Assembly (NCBI RefSeq): GCF_020859565.1
Contig: NZ_JAJHUO010000023.1
Coordinates: 1-64,000 of the forward strand
Reading direction: 5' to 3'
DNA from: Saccharothrix luteola
GTDB lineage: Bacteria > Actinomycetota > Actinomycetes > Mycobacteriales > Pseudonocardiaceae
Length of the DNA: 64,000 nt
Part shown: positions 8,838-16,570 of the stretch, in pieces
Layout: the number at the start of each line of letters is the position of its first letter
How positions within the stretch are numbered: position 1 is the first letter of the stretch
Made by a program: the position numbers and the translations under genes
The notes under the pieces: generated by a model
Seen by the model: only the letters and a program-made list of their open reading frames with translations
Told to the model about the DNA's origin: nothing
The model's database searches: none

Positions 8838-9853
8838 TCTCCGCCGCCGGGCTGCCCGATCTCGATCATGCGCTGCACCGCGCCCTGAGCCCGCTTCGCG
8901 GTCTCCAGGTCCACGTGCACCTCGTCCTTGTTCTCCCGCAGGGCCCGCAGCAGCGCGGCCGGGGTGATCATCTTCATGTACCGGCACGACGCCCGGTCGT
9001 TCACCGCGCGGAAGTCGATCTCCGGCGCGGCGCGGCGCAGCTGGTGCAGCATGCCGATCTCGGTCGCGACCAGCACCGTCTTCGCGCTCGTCCGCCGGGC
9101 CGCGGTGATCATGTCGCCGGTCGAGAGGATCTTGACCTTCTCCGCCGGGACGGTGCCCTCGCCCGCGAGGTAGAGCGCCGACGTGGCGCACCCGCACTCG
9201 GGGTGGATGAACAGGTCGGCGTCCGGGTTCGCCGCCGCGCGCTCGGCCAGCTCGGGGCCGTTGATGCCCGCGTGCACGTGGCACTCGCCCGCCCAGATGT
9301 GCAGGTTCTCCCGGCCGGTCTCGCGCTTGACGTGCGCGCCGAGGAACTGGTCCGGCAGGAACAGCACCTCCCGGTCGGCCGGGATCGACTTCACCACGTC
9401 CACCGCGTTCGACGAGGTGCAGCAGATGTCGGTCTCCGCCTTCACCTCGGCCGTGGTGTTGACGTAGGAGACGACGACCGCGCCGGGGTGCTCGGCCTTC
9501 CACGCGCGCAGCTGCTCGCCGGTGATCGAGTCGGCCAGCGAGCAGCCCGCCCGCTCGTCCGGGATCAGCACGGTCTTGTGCGGCGCGAGGATCTTGGCGG
9601 TCTCGGCCATGAAGTGCACGCCGCAGAACACGATGGTGGACGCCTCGCTCGCCGCCGCGATGCGGCTGAGCGCCAGCGAGTCGCCGGTGTGGTGGGCGAT
9701 GTCCTGGATCTCGGGCAGCTGGTAGTTGTGCGCGAGGATGACCGCGTCCCGCTCGCGCGCCAGCTCCAGCACCTCGTCACGCCAGGCGGCGTCCGGCGCG
9801 ATGCCGTCGTAGGCGCCGTCCGAGGTTCGCTCCACATAGGCGGTAGCGACCAT
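8834..9853 (-). CDS. nadA: Quinolinate synthase
   Basis: About 339 aa. Condenses iminoaspartate with dihydroxyacetone phosphate to quinolinate using a 4Fe-4S cluster. Candidate cluster cysteines are in DERAGCSLADS, in AGECHVHAGI and in HPECGC. VILAHNYQLPEIQDIAHHTGDSLALSR is the characteristic N-terminal substrate region. ATG 9853 is chosen because GGGAGG lies about 7 nt upstream; the longer reading frame would run through the operator and the divergent nrtR gene. It is the first gene of the nad operon. Confidence 0.95.
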   Translation of the reverse strand: MVATAYVERTSDGAYDGIAPDAAWRDEVLELARERDAVILAHNYQLPEIQDIAHHTGDSLALSRIAAASEASTIVFCGVHFMAETAKILAPHKTVLIPDERAGCSLADSITGEQLRAWKAEHPGAVVVSYVNTTAEVKAETDICCTSSNAVDVVKSIPADREVLFLPDQFLGAHVKRETGRENLHIWAGECHVHAGINGPELAERAAANPDADLFIHPECGCATSALYLAGEGTVPAEKVKILSTGDMITAARRTSAKTVLVATEIGMLHQLRRAAPEIDFRAVNDRASCRYMKMITPAALLRALRENKDEVHVDLETAKRAQGAVQRMIEIGQPGGGE

Positions 9854-9873
9854 GGGTTCCTCCCTTGAGCCAG

Positions 9874-9907
9874 GTTTTCGCCTATCGGTCGAAAACGTGG
9901 CCGATAG
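9874..9907. promoter_or_regulatory. Candidate NrtR operator in nadA-nrtR intergenic region
   Basis: The 64-nt gap between the divergent starts holds two interleaved inverted repeats: GTTTTCG (9874-9880) with CGAAAAC (9890-9896), and CTATCGG (9882-9888) with CCGATAG (9901-9907). Both are perfect 7-bp arms. The placement over both promoter regions fits autoregulation of nrtR and repression of nadABC by the neighbouring regulator. Which arm pair is the true binding site cannot be decided by eye. Confidence 0.6.
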
Positions 9908-9917
9908 TATCAGCCGA

Positions 9918-10607
9918 GTGGGACTGGCGGGACATGAGGTGTTGGCCGCGGTGCTCCAGGTGAGAGCCGGATCACTCCAGGTCATGCTGTGGGAGCGCGC
10001 CCGGGAACCGCACGCTCACCGCTGGTCACTGCCCGGTGGCGGGCTCGGCGACGACGAGGACGTCGAGGCCTCGATCCGCCGTCAGCTGGCCGAGAAAGTC
10101 GACGTGCGACAGTTGTCACACGTCGAGCAGCTGGCCGTGTTCAGCAACCCCTCGCGGGTGCCCGGACCGCGGGTGGTGGCGACCGCGTTCCTCGGCCTGG
10201 TGCCGTCGCACATCGACCCCGTGGTGCCGTCGGACACGACGTGGCACCCGGTGGACGCGCTGCCCGCGACCGCGTTCGACCACGAGGCGATCTGCCGCCG
10301 TGCCCGCAACCGGCTCGCCTCGAAGCTGTCGTACACGAACCTGGGGTTCGCGTTGGCCCCGCCGGAGTTCACCATCTCCGCGTTGCGCTCGCTGTACTCG
10401 GCGGCCCTGGGCTACAAGGTGTCGGCGACCAACCTGCAACGCGTGCTGGCGCGGCGGGGGCTGCTGGAGCCGACCGGCGGGACCGTGCAGCCGGGGCCGT
10501 CCGGTGGCAGGCCGGCGGCGCTGTTCCGGTTCGTGTCGGGGGAAATGCGGATCACTGACCCGTTCGCCGTGCTGCGGCCACCGTCCGCCCGTAGCTTGGG
10601 TTCGTGA
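9918..10607 (+). CDS. nrtR: Nudix-family transcriptional regulator of NAD synthesis
   Basis: About 229 aa. A Nudix-fold N-terminal domain (about residues 1-130) is followed by a winged-helix C-terminal domain (about 150-215, around SALRSLYSAALGYKVSATNLQRVLARRGLLE). The Nudix box is degenerate: after GGGLGDDEDVEASIRRQL the REXXEE core is lost, so it should bind rather than hydrolyse its ligand, as known for NrtR repressors. Divergent placement from nadABC supports the assignment; in mycobacteria an NrtR homologue represses the same operon. The GTG at 9918 keeps the start outside the operator. The stop overlaps the next gene (GTGA). Confidence 0.88.
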   Translation: MGLAGHEVLAAVLQVRAGSLQVMLWERAREPHAHRWSLPGGGLGDDEDVEASIRRQLAEKVDVRQLSHVEQLAVFSNPSRVPGPRVVATAFLGLVPSHIDPVVPSDTTWHPVDALPATAFDHEAICRRARNRLASKLSYTNLGFALAPPEFTISALRSLYSAALGYKVSATNLQRVLARRGLLEPTGGTVQPGPSGGRPAALFRFVSGEMRITDPFAVLRPPSARSLGS

Positions 10608-11284
10608 CGACGACCCTCCCGCTGTTCCCGCTGGGCACCGTGCTGCTGCCCGGGGCGTCACTGCCGTTGCACGTGTTCGAGCCGCGCTACCGGCAGCTGA
10701 CCGTCGACCTGGTGACGGGCGCGGTGCCGGAGCGGACGTTCGGCGTGGTGTCGATCAAGCAGGGGTGGGAGGTCGGCGCGGAGAACGTGGAGGCGTTGTC
10801 CGACGTCGGCTGCACGGCGGTGCTGGAGGAGGCGCGGCGGCTACCGGACGGGCGGTACGACCTGACCACGAAGGGCGGTCGGCGGTTCCGGCTGCTCGAC
10901 GTGGACGAGGACAGCGCGCCGTACCTGGTCGCGTCGGTGCAGTGGCTGCCGGACACCGCCGCTCCGCCGGAGGTCGAGGCCGTGCTGCCGCTGCTGGCGG
11001 AGAGCGCGCGGGCGGCGCACGGCCGGTACCGGCAGGCGGCGTACCAGAGCGTGGGGCGTCGGCCGCCCGGTCCGGACACGGCGTTGGCCGACCTGGCGTA
11101 CGCGTTGGCCGGCGACTGCCTGCTGACGTTCGAGGACCGGCAGCGGCTGCTGGAGGAGACCTCGCCCGCCCGGCGGCTGCGGATGGTGCGGAAAGTCCTG
11201 CACCGGGAGGCGGGCATTCTGGACGCGTTGAGCGCCGTGCCCGCGCCGTTGTCGGAATTGGGCCAACTACCTCATCGCAACTGA
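10604..11284 (+). CDS. LON peptidase substrate-binding domain protein
   Basis: About 226 aa. It carries only the Lon N-terminal (substrate-binding) domain: LPLFPLGTVLLPGASLPLHVFEPRYRQL at the start, then GCTAVLEE and GGRRFRLLDV. No AAA ATPase or protease domain follows, so it is a stand-alone LON-domain protein of unknown role. The GTG start overlaps the nrtR stop by 4 nt, making it probably co-transcribed with the regulator, though the functional link to NAD metabolism is not established. Confidence 0.85.
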   Translation: MTTTLPLFPLGTVLLPGASLPLHVFEPRYRQLTVDLVTGAVPERTFGVVSIKQGWEVGAENVEALSDVGCTAVLEEARRLPDGRYDLTTKGGRRFRLLDVDEDSAPYLVASVQWLPDTAAPPEVEAVLPLLAESARAAHGRYRQAAYQSVGRRPPGPDTALADLAYALAGDCLLTFEDRQRLLEETSPARRLRMVRKVLHREAGILDALSAVPAPLSELGQLPHRN

Positions 11285-11306
11285 CCCGTCAAGCGGGCGG
11301 TGTAAG

Positions 11307-12050
11307 ATGCAGCGAATGAACACCATGCGCGCGCTGCTCGGACTCGACCTCCCGTTGATCGCGGTGAGCTTCGCCGACGACGACAGTGCCGGGGCGGCGG
11401 CGGAAGCGCGTTCCCTCGGGGTCGACGTGGCCGAATTGCGCATCGACCGGTTCTCGCGGACCGATGTCGGGCACGTGGTCGAGCAGGTGCGCGCGTTCGA
11501 AGGGCTGCCCGTGCTGGCGACCGTGCGCTCGGCGGCGGAGGGCGGCGGGTGGAGCGGTGGCGAGGCGGCGCGGCTCGAGCTGTTCCGCGAGGTCGCGCCG
11601 CTGGTTGACGCCGTGGACGTGGAGCTGTCGTCGCGGGAGGTCGTGGCGGAGGTGATCGCCGCCGCGCACGCGCGCGATGCGTTGGCGATCGTGTCGTTCC
11701 ACGATTTCGACCGCACACCCGATATCGGTGAGCTGGACGCGATCGTGCGTGCGGCGAAAGACGTCGGTGCGGATATCGTGAAGATTTCCACGATGGCGAA
11801 CAGCGGTGCCGACGTGAAGACGCTGGCGTCGTTGTTGGTGAATTCGGACAGTGACACGGAAATGATCGTGATCGCCATGGGCGCGGTCGGCACCGCGTCC
11901 CGCATCTTCTTCCCCGCGCTCGGTTCGCGGTTGACCTACACGTTCATCGGCCACCAGCCGACGTCGGGTCAACTCGATTACGCCGAGACGTCCCGGCTCA
12001 TCCGTCAGTTCTACCCGGGGTACGACCGCAGGAGCGCGGTCGACGCCTGA
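11307..12050 (+). CDS. aroD: Type I 3-dehydroquinate dehydratase
   Basis: About 247 aa. Class I dehydroquinase of the shikimate pathway (Schiff-base mechanism). Visible features are AELRIDRF (substrate contact), the catalytic His in IVSFHDFDRTP (about residue 132) and the Schiff-base Lys in ADIVKISTMA (about 158), followed by AMGAVGTASRI. Alternative ATG starts at 11316 and 11325 are equally possible; no strong ribosome-binding site discriminates. The class I form is notable because actinobacteria usually rely on the unrelated type II AroQ. No other shikimate genes are nearby. Confidence 0.85.
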   Translation: MQRMNTMRALLGLDLPLIAVSFADDDSAGAAAEARSLGVDVAELRIDRFSRTDVGHVVEQVRAFEGLPVLATVRSAAEGGGWSGGEAARLELFREVAPLVDAVDVELSSREVVAEVIAAAHARDALAIVSFHDFDRTPDIGELDAIVRAAKDVGADIVKISTMANSGADVKTLASLLVNSDSDTEMIVIAMGAVGTASRIFFPALGSRLTYTFIGHQPTSGQLDYAETSRLIRQFYPGYDRRSAVDA

Positions 12051-12186
12051 ACTCCCCCGGGCCGGACGCCGCTGACCGGCCGCTGACGGCGAACCGATCT
12101 ATACGGCACCACGAACGTGGACGCCCTTCCCCACCGGCAGGTTCGCCGAGTATCTCTTCGGGACGGTCAAGCCCGGAGGAGAGCTG

Positions 12187-13506
12187 ATGATTCTGCTGGC
12201 CGCACCACCAAGTCCGATCGGTGCCCACCCCATGCTGGTCTTCCTGCTCCAGCTGACCGTCCTGCTGGGGGTGGCGTTCGCGCTCGGCAAACTGGCGACC
12301 CGGCTGAACATGCCCGCCGTGGTCGGCGAGCTGACCGCGGGCGTGATCCTCGGCCCGTCGCTGCTGGCCCACGCGCTGCCCGGCCTGTCGAACTGGCTGT
12401 TCCCGTCCGACGCCGAGCAGATCCACCTGCTCGACGCGGTCGGGCAGCTCGGCGTGCTGCTTCTGGTCGGCTTCACCGGCATGCACATCGACATGAAGCT
12501 GGTGCGCCGCAAGGGCAGGACCGCGGTCTACGTGAGCCTCGGCGGCCTGCTCATCCCGCTGGTCCTGGGCGTCGGCGTCGGCGTGCTGCTGCCCACGACC
12601 CTGCTGTCGGGCGACAAGGGGGACCTGGCGTTCGCGCTGTTCCTCGGCGTGGCGATGTGCGTGAGCGCCATCCCGGTGATCGCCAAGACGTTGGTGGAGC
12701 TCAAGATCCTCCACCGCAACATCGGCCAGCTGACCATCGGCGCGGCGGCCGTGGACGACATCGTGGGCTGGTCGCTGCTGTCCGTGGTGTCCGCGATGGC
12801 CACCACCGGCCTGCGCGCCGGGCACCTGGCGCTGACGATCGGCAGCCTGGTCGCCGTGCTGCTGCTGACGCTGCTGGTCGGCCGCCCGGTGGTCAAGGCC
12901 GGTCTGACGATGGCCAACAAGTCCTCCGACCCGGCGGTGACGATCGCGATCGTGGTCGTGATGCTGCTGGCGTGCGCCGCGGGCACCCACGCGCTGGGCT
13001 TGGAGCCGATCTTCGGCACGTTCCTGTGCGGCATCCTGATCAGCACCTCGGGCATCCTCGACCGGACGAAGATCGCGCCGCTGCGGACGTTCGTGATGGG
13101 CGTCCTCGCACCCATCTTCTTCGCCACGGCGGGTCTGCGGATGGACCTGACCCTGCTCGCCGAACCGCAGGTGCTGCTGTCCGCGGCGGTGGTGCTGGTC
13201 ATCGCCATCGTGGGCAAGTTCGTCGGCGCGTACCTTGGCGCGCGACTGGGCAAGCTCAACCACTGGGAAGGGCTGGCCCTGGGCGCCGGGCTGAACGCGC
13301 GCGGCGTGATCGAGGTGATCGTGGCGATGGTGGGCCTGCGCCTGGGCGTGCTCACCACGGCCGGGTACACGATCATCGTGCTCGTCGCGGTCGTGACGTC
13401 GCTGATGGCGCCGCCGATGCTGCGCTACGCCGTGAAGCGGATCGAGACCACCGACGACGAGCGCGAGCGGGAGAAGCTGTACGCGGCCTCCTCGCAGCCC
13501 GGCTGA
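12187..13506 (+). CDS. Cation:proton antiporter (CPA2 family)
   Basis: About 439 aa integral membrane protein with about 12-13 hydrophobic segments and no C-terminal nucleotide-binding domain. The N-terminal half shows LGKLATRLNMPAVVGELTAGVILGPS, typical of KefB/NapA-type CPA2 exchangers. IGAAAVDDIVGWSLL carries the paired aspartates expected in the ion-binding helix. It would exchange Na+ or K+ for H+ across the cytoplasmic membrane. GGAGGAG lies just before ATG 12187. It is probably a single-gene transcript ended by the hairpin at 13528-13570. Confidence 0.85.
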   Translation: MILLAAPPSPIGAHPMLVFLLQLTVLLGVAFALGKLATRLNMPAVVGELTAGVILGPSLLAHALPGLSNWLFPSDAEQIHLLDAVGQLGVLLLVGFTGMHIDMKLVRRKGRTAVYVSLGGLLIPLVLGVGVGVLLPTTLLSGDKGDLAFALFLGVAMCVSAIPVIAKTLVELKILHRNIGQLTIGAAAVDDIVGWSLLSVVSAMATTGLRAGHLALTIGSLVAVLLLTLLVGRPVVKAGLTMANKSSDPAVTIAIVVVMLLACAAGTHALGLEPIFGTFLCGILISTSGILDRTKIAPLRTFVMGVLAPIFFATAGLRMDLTLLAEPQVLLSAAVVLVIAIVGKFVGAYLGARLGKLNHWEGLALGAGLNARGVIEVIVAMVGLRLGVLTTAGYTIIVLVAVVTSLMAPPMLRYAVKRIETTDDEREREKLYAASSQPG

Positions 13507-13527
13507 AACACCCACACCGAACCACCC

Positions 13528-13570
13528 ACGACGACGGGGGCTCGCCATCGCGGCGGGCCCCCGTCGTCGT
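13528..13570 (+). terminator. Strong GC hairpin after the antiporter gene
   Basis: The 14-bp perfect arms ACGACGACGGGGGC (13528-13541) and GCCCCCGTCGTCGT (13557-13570) surround a 15-nt loop, 21 nt after the antiporter stop. It is a likely intrinsic terminator without U-tract. Confidence 0.65.
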
Positions 13571-13636
13571 GCGCCGGGTGGGCGTGGTCGCGCGGACTAC
13601 CCGAACGAGTGTTGATTCGTCCTATTGCCCTCTAGT

Positions 13637-13655
13637 GGGATTGTTCAACAATCCC
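13637..13655. promoter_or_regulatory. GntR-like operator palindrome upstream of MFS gene
   Basis: GGGATTGTTCAACAATCCC is a perfect 9-bp inverted repeat around one base, 47 nt before the MFS start. Its core TTGTTCAACAA matches the TNGTNNNACNA pattern bound by FCD-type GntR repressors. No GntR gene is in the window, so any regulator would be encoded elsewhere. Confidence 0.5.
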
Positions 13656-13702
13656 CTACCGTGTGGGCCACGGCACACCCTCACGGCTGCGAGGTGACCC
13701 TC

Positions 13703-14962
13703 ATGAGCACCACGGACGTAGACACCACCAAGGACGGCCCGTTCGCCTGGTTCCACACCCTGGGCCGCAACGGCAAGCGGGCGTTCGTCGGCGCGTTCGG
13801 CGGCTTCGGCCTGGACGCCTACGACTTCCAGGTCCTGCCCCTGAGCCTGTTCGCCATCACCGCCTACTTCGGCCTCACCACGGGCGAAGCGGGCCTGCTC
13901 AACACCGTCACCCTGGTCGTCTCCGCCCTCGGTGGCGCGATCGCGGGCATCCTCGCGGACCGCATCGGCCGCGTCCGCACCCTGATGATCACGGTCATCA
14001 CCTACGCCGTCTTCACGGTCCTGTGCGGCTTCGCCACCAGCTACGAGATGCTGATGGTGTTCCGCGCCCTGCAGGGCCTCGGCTTCGGCGGCGAGTGGGC
14101 GGCGGGCGCGATCCTCGTCGCCGAGTACTGCAAGCCGCAGTACCGGGGCCGGACGGTGGCGTTCATCCAGAGCTCGTGGGCCGTCGGCTGGGGCCTGAGC
14201 GTCATCGTCTACACCGCCGTGTTCAGCTTCCTGCCGCAGGACGTGGCCTGGCGGGTGCTGTTCTGGACCGGCGCGATCCCCGCGATCCTGGTGTTCTACG
14301 TCCGCCGCAACGTCAAGGACGCGCCCAAGGCCGAGCAGGCGCTCAAGACCAGCCCCGCCAAGGGCAGCTTCAAGGCCGTCTTCCAGGGCAAGCTCGGCCG
14401 CACCACCGTGTTCGCCGCGATCCTCGCCACCGGCGTCCAAGGCGGCTACTACACGCTGGCGAGCTGGGTGCCGACGTTCCTCAAGACCGAACGCGGCCTC
14501 AGCGTGGTCGGCACCGGCGGGTACCTGGCGCTGCTCATCAGCGGCGCGTTCGCGGGCTACATCACCGGCGGCTACCTGACCGACCTGCTGGGCCGCAAGC
14601 GGACGTTCACCCTGTTCGCCGTGCTCAGCGCGATCCTCATCGTGCTGTTCACGAACATCCCGCCGGGCGCGAACGGCCTGATCCTGCTGGTCACGTTCCC
14701 GCTCGGGTTCACCACGTCGGCGATCTTCAGCGGCTTCGGCTCGTTCCTCGCCGAGCTGTACCCGACCGAGCTGCGCGGCACCGGCCAGGGCTTCACCTAC
14801 AACTTCGGCCGCGCGGTCGGCGCGTTCTTCCCCGCCCTGGTGGGCTTCCTGGCGCAGGGCATGGGCGTCGGCGGCGCGATGGTCTTCGGCGCGATCGCCT
14901 ACGGCATCGCCGTCCTCGCCCTGCTCGGCCTCCCCGAGACGAAAGGGGTCGAACTGCGATGA
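13703..14962 (+). CDS. MFS transporter, probable organic-acid:proton symporter
   Basis: About 419 aa with 12 predicted transmembrane segments. MFS motif A appears twice, as GILADRIGRVRT (about residue 85) and GGYLTDLLGRKRT (about 290). GLDAYDFQVLPLSLFAITAYFG near the N-terminus carries the acidic residue typical of aromatic/carboxylic-acid H+ symporters. ATG 13703 follows GAGGTGA (13691-13697). The stop overlaps the DUF1445 gene by 4 nt, so the pair likely imports and processes one substrate, probably an acid; its identity is unknown. Confidence 0.85.
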   Translation: MSTTDVDTTKDGPFAWFHTLGRNGKRAFVGAFGGFGLDAYDFQVLPLSLFAITAYFGLTTGEAGLLNTVTLVVSALGGAIAGILADRIGRVRTLMITVITYAVFTVLCGFATSYEMLMVFRALQGLGFGGEWAAGAILVAEYCKPQYRGRTVAFIQSSWAVGWGLSVIVYTAVFSFLPQDVAWRVLFWTGAIPAILVFYVRRNVKDAPKAEQALKTSPAKGSFKAVFQGKLGRTTVFAAILATGVQGGYYTLASWVPTFLKTERGLSVVGTGGYLALLISGAFAGYITGGYLTDLLGRKRTFTLFAVLSAILIVLFTNIPPGANGLILLVTFPLGFTTSAIFSGFGSFLAELYPTELRGTGQGFTYNFGRAVGAFFPALVGFLAQGMGVGGAMVFGAIAYGIAVLALLGLPETKGVELR

Positions 14963-15717
14963 CGATGACACCGGAACAGGTGCGCCGGGAGCACCAAGGG
15001 CCGACGGCCGGGCTCGCGGACGGCTACGCGCAGGCCAACCTCATCGCGGTCCCGGAGGACTGGGCCTACGACGTGCTGCTGTTCACCCAGCGCAACCCCC
15101 GGCCGTGCCCGGTCCTCGACGTCACCGACCCGGGCAGCACCACGACGTTCCTCGCGGGCAACGCCGACCTGATGCGCGACGTGCCCCGCTACCGGATCTG
15201 GGAGCACGGCGACCTGGTCGACGAGCCCACCGACGCCTCCGGCTACTGGCGCGACGACCTGGTCGCCTTCCTCATCGGGTGCAGCTTCACGTTCGAGTCC
15301 GCGCTCAAGCAGGCCGACGTCCCGCTGCGGCACGTCGAGCAGCGGCGCAACGTGCCGATGTACGTGACCGACCGCGAGTGCCGCCCGGCGGGCCGCCTGC
15401 ACGGGCCGACGGTGGTCTCGATGCGCTACATCCCCGCCGACCTGGTCGACACCGCGAAGCGGGTCACCGCCCGGATGCCCGCCGTCCACGGCGCGCCGGT
15501 GCACGTGGGCGATCCGGGTGCGCTCGGCATCGACGACCTGGACCAACCGGACTTCGGCGACCGCACCGCGCCGCACGAGGGCGACGTGCCGGTGTTCTGG
15601 GCGTGCGGCGTGACGCCGCAGGCGGCCGTGATGGCGTCGAAACCGCCGTTCGCGATCACCCACGCGCCGGGGCACATGTTCGTCACCGACGTGCCCGACC
15701 TGGCCTACCAGCTCTGA
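14959..15717 (+). CDS. DUF1445 / D-glutamate cyclase-family putative hydro-lyase
   Basis: About 252 aa, full length for the DUF1445 family. Conserved blocks are TDPGSTTTFLAGNADLMRD-like text near residue 55, FLIGCSFTFESAL (about 100), GPTVVSMRYIPADLV, and the C-terminal VFWACGVTPQAAVM with HAPGHMFVTD. Family members include the vertebrate D-glutamate cyclase and bacterial proteins annotated as hydro-lyases, often next to transporters. Here it is translationally coupled to the MFS gene, suggesting catabolism of the imported compound. Confidence 0.8.
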   Translation: MTMTPEQVRREHQGPTAGLADGYAQANLIAVPEDWAYDVLLFTQRNPRPCPVLDVTDPGSTTTFLAGNADLMRDVPRYRIWEHGDLVDEPTDASGYWRDDLVAFLIGCSFTFESALKQADVPLRHVEQRRNVPMYVTDRECRPAGRLHGPTVVSMRYIPADLVDTAKRVTARMPAVHGAPVHVGDPGALGIDDLDQPDFGDRTAPHEGDVPVFWACGVTPQAAVMASKPPFAITHAPGHMFVTDVPDLAYQL

Positions 15718-15723
15718 CCGGCG

Positions 15724-16338
15724 CTACCCCAGCCGACGGCCGAGGTCGTCCAGACCGTTCCACGCGGCCAGGCAGCCGTACGCCAGCGCCGTGCCCAAGG
15801 GCCACGCCAGCAAGCCCCACCACGTCTCCAGCACCGGGGCCAGGGCGATCACGTCACCCACCGCGGGCGCGGCGTCGACGGCGTACCGGCTGCCCGCCGA
15901 GCCGATCCCGGTCAGCTGCGCCAGGTAGGCCGCCACGGCCGCGCCGAGCGTGGCGGCGAGCATCACCACCGGACCGCGGCGCTCCCGCAGCAGCCACACC
16001 GCGATGCCCGTGACGAGCCCGGCGCCCAGCCCGATCAGCACGAACAGCATCAGCCCGTCGAGCCGGTGGTAGCTCTCGCCGGTCACCGGGATCAGCGAGC
16101 CGTCCTGCTGCGCTACCACGTTCTGCGGCGGCGCGAGCCTCGCCCACAGCCACCCCGCGGGCAGCCCGAACAGCGAGATCACGGACAGCACGGAGAACGA
16201 GGGCAGCAGGTCGCGCTTCACCACGACCCGCGGCCGTCGCACCACGTAGTAGTACTCGAACGCCGGCGCGGGTGGCACCCGAACGGGCGTCGCCCGCTCG
16301 TCCACCGGTTGCTCCGCCACCCGACGACCTCCCTGCAC
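15724..16338 (-). CDS. DUF2567-like membrane protein (Rv1591-type)
   Basis: About 204 aa. A cytoplasmic N-terminus with a FEYYYVVRRPRVVVKRDLL segment is followed by four hydrophobic helices (around LFGLPAGWLWARL, LMLFVLIGLGAGLVTGIAVWLL, VVMLAATLGAAVAAYLA and WWGLLAWPLGTALAYG). It lies 22 nt downstream of bsaP in the same order as M. tuberculosis bioB-Rv1590-Rv1591, which supports the DUF2567 call. Function unknown; operon position suggests a link with biotin synthesis or transport. Confidence 0.7.
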   Translation of the reverse strand: MQGGRRVAEQPVDERATPVRVPPAPAFEYYYVVRRPRVVVKRDLLPSFSVLSVISLFGLPAGWLWARLAPPQNVVAQQDGSLIPVTGESYHRLDGLMLFVLIGLGAGLVTGIAVWLLRERRGPVVMLAATLGAAVAAYLAQLTGIGSAGSRYAVDAAPAVGDVIALAPVLETWWGLLAWPLGTALAYGCLAAWNGLDDLGRRLG

Positions 16339-16360
16339 CCGTGACCAGATGCAGGGCAGG

Positions 16361-16570
16361 TTACCGCGCGGAGGTGATCTCGCCGTGACGGCTGCACGTG
16401 GCCGTCCACCCGGCGGGTGTCACCTGCACGACCATCCGGCGCGCGCACTCCGCGCAGAACCGCGGCGGATCGATCACGCCCAGCCGCGACGCGCATGCGG
16501 AGTGGTCGGCCTCCGCGCTCGCCTTGCCGCAAAAACCGCAGTACGCCACCGCACCCAGCCCACTCGTCAC
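16361..16570 (-). CDS. bsaP: Biotin synthase auxiliary protein (Rv1590-like)
   Basis: A 69-aa protein with a GTG start overlapping the bioB stop (GTGA). Six cysteines are visible: C11 and C14 (YCGFCG), C26 (HSAC), C39 and C42 (FCAEC) and C59, arranged like an Fe-S or zinc cluster site. Size, cysteine pattern and position right after bioB match mycobacterial Rv1590, reported as an auxiliary protein that BioB needs to convert dethiobiotin to biotin. The assignment rests on synteny and cysteines, not alignment. Confidence 0.75.
   Translation of the reverse strand: MTSGLGAVAYCGFCGKASAEADHSACASRLGVIDPPRFCAECARRMVVQVTPAGWTATCSRHGEITSAR

Noticed and set aside
8834..9985. Longer nadA start at 9985
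   Set aside because: It would run through the operator and into the divergent nrtR gene; a strong ribosome site supports 9853.
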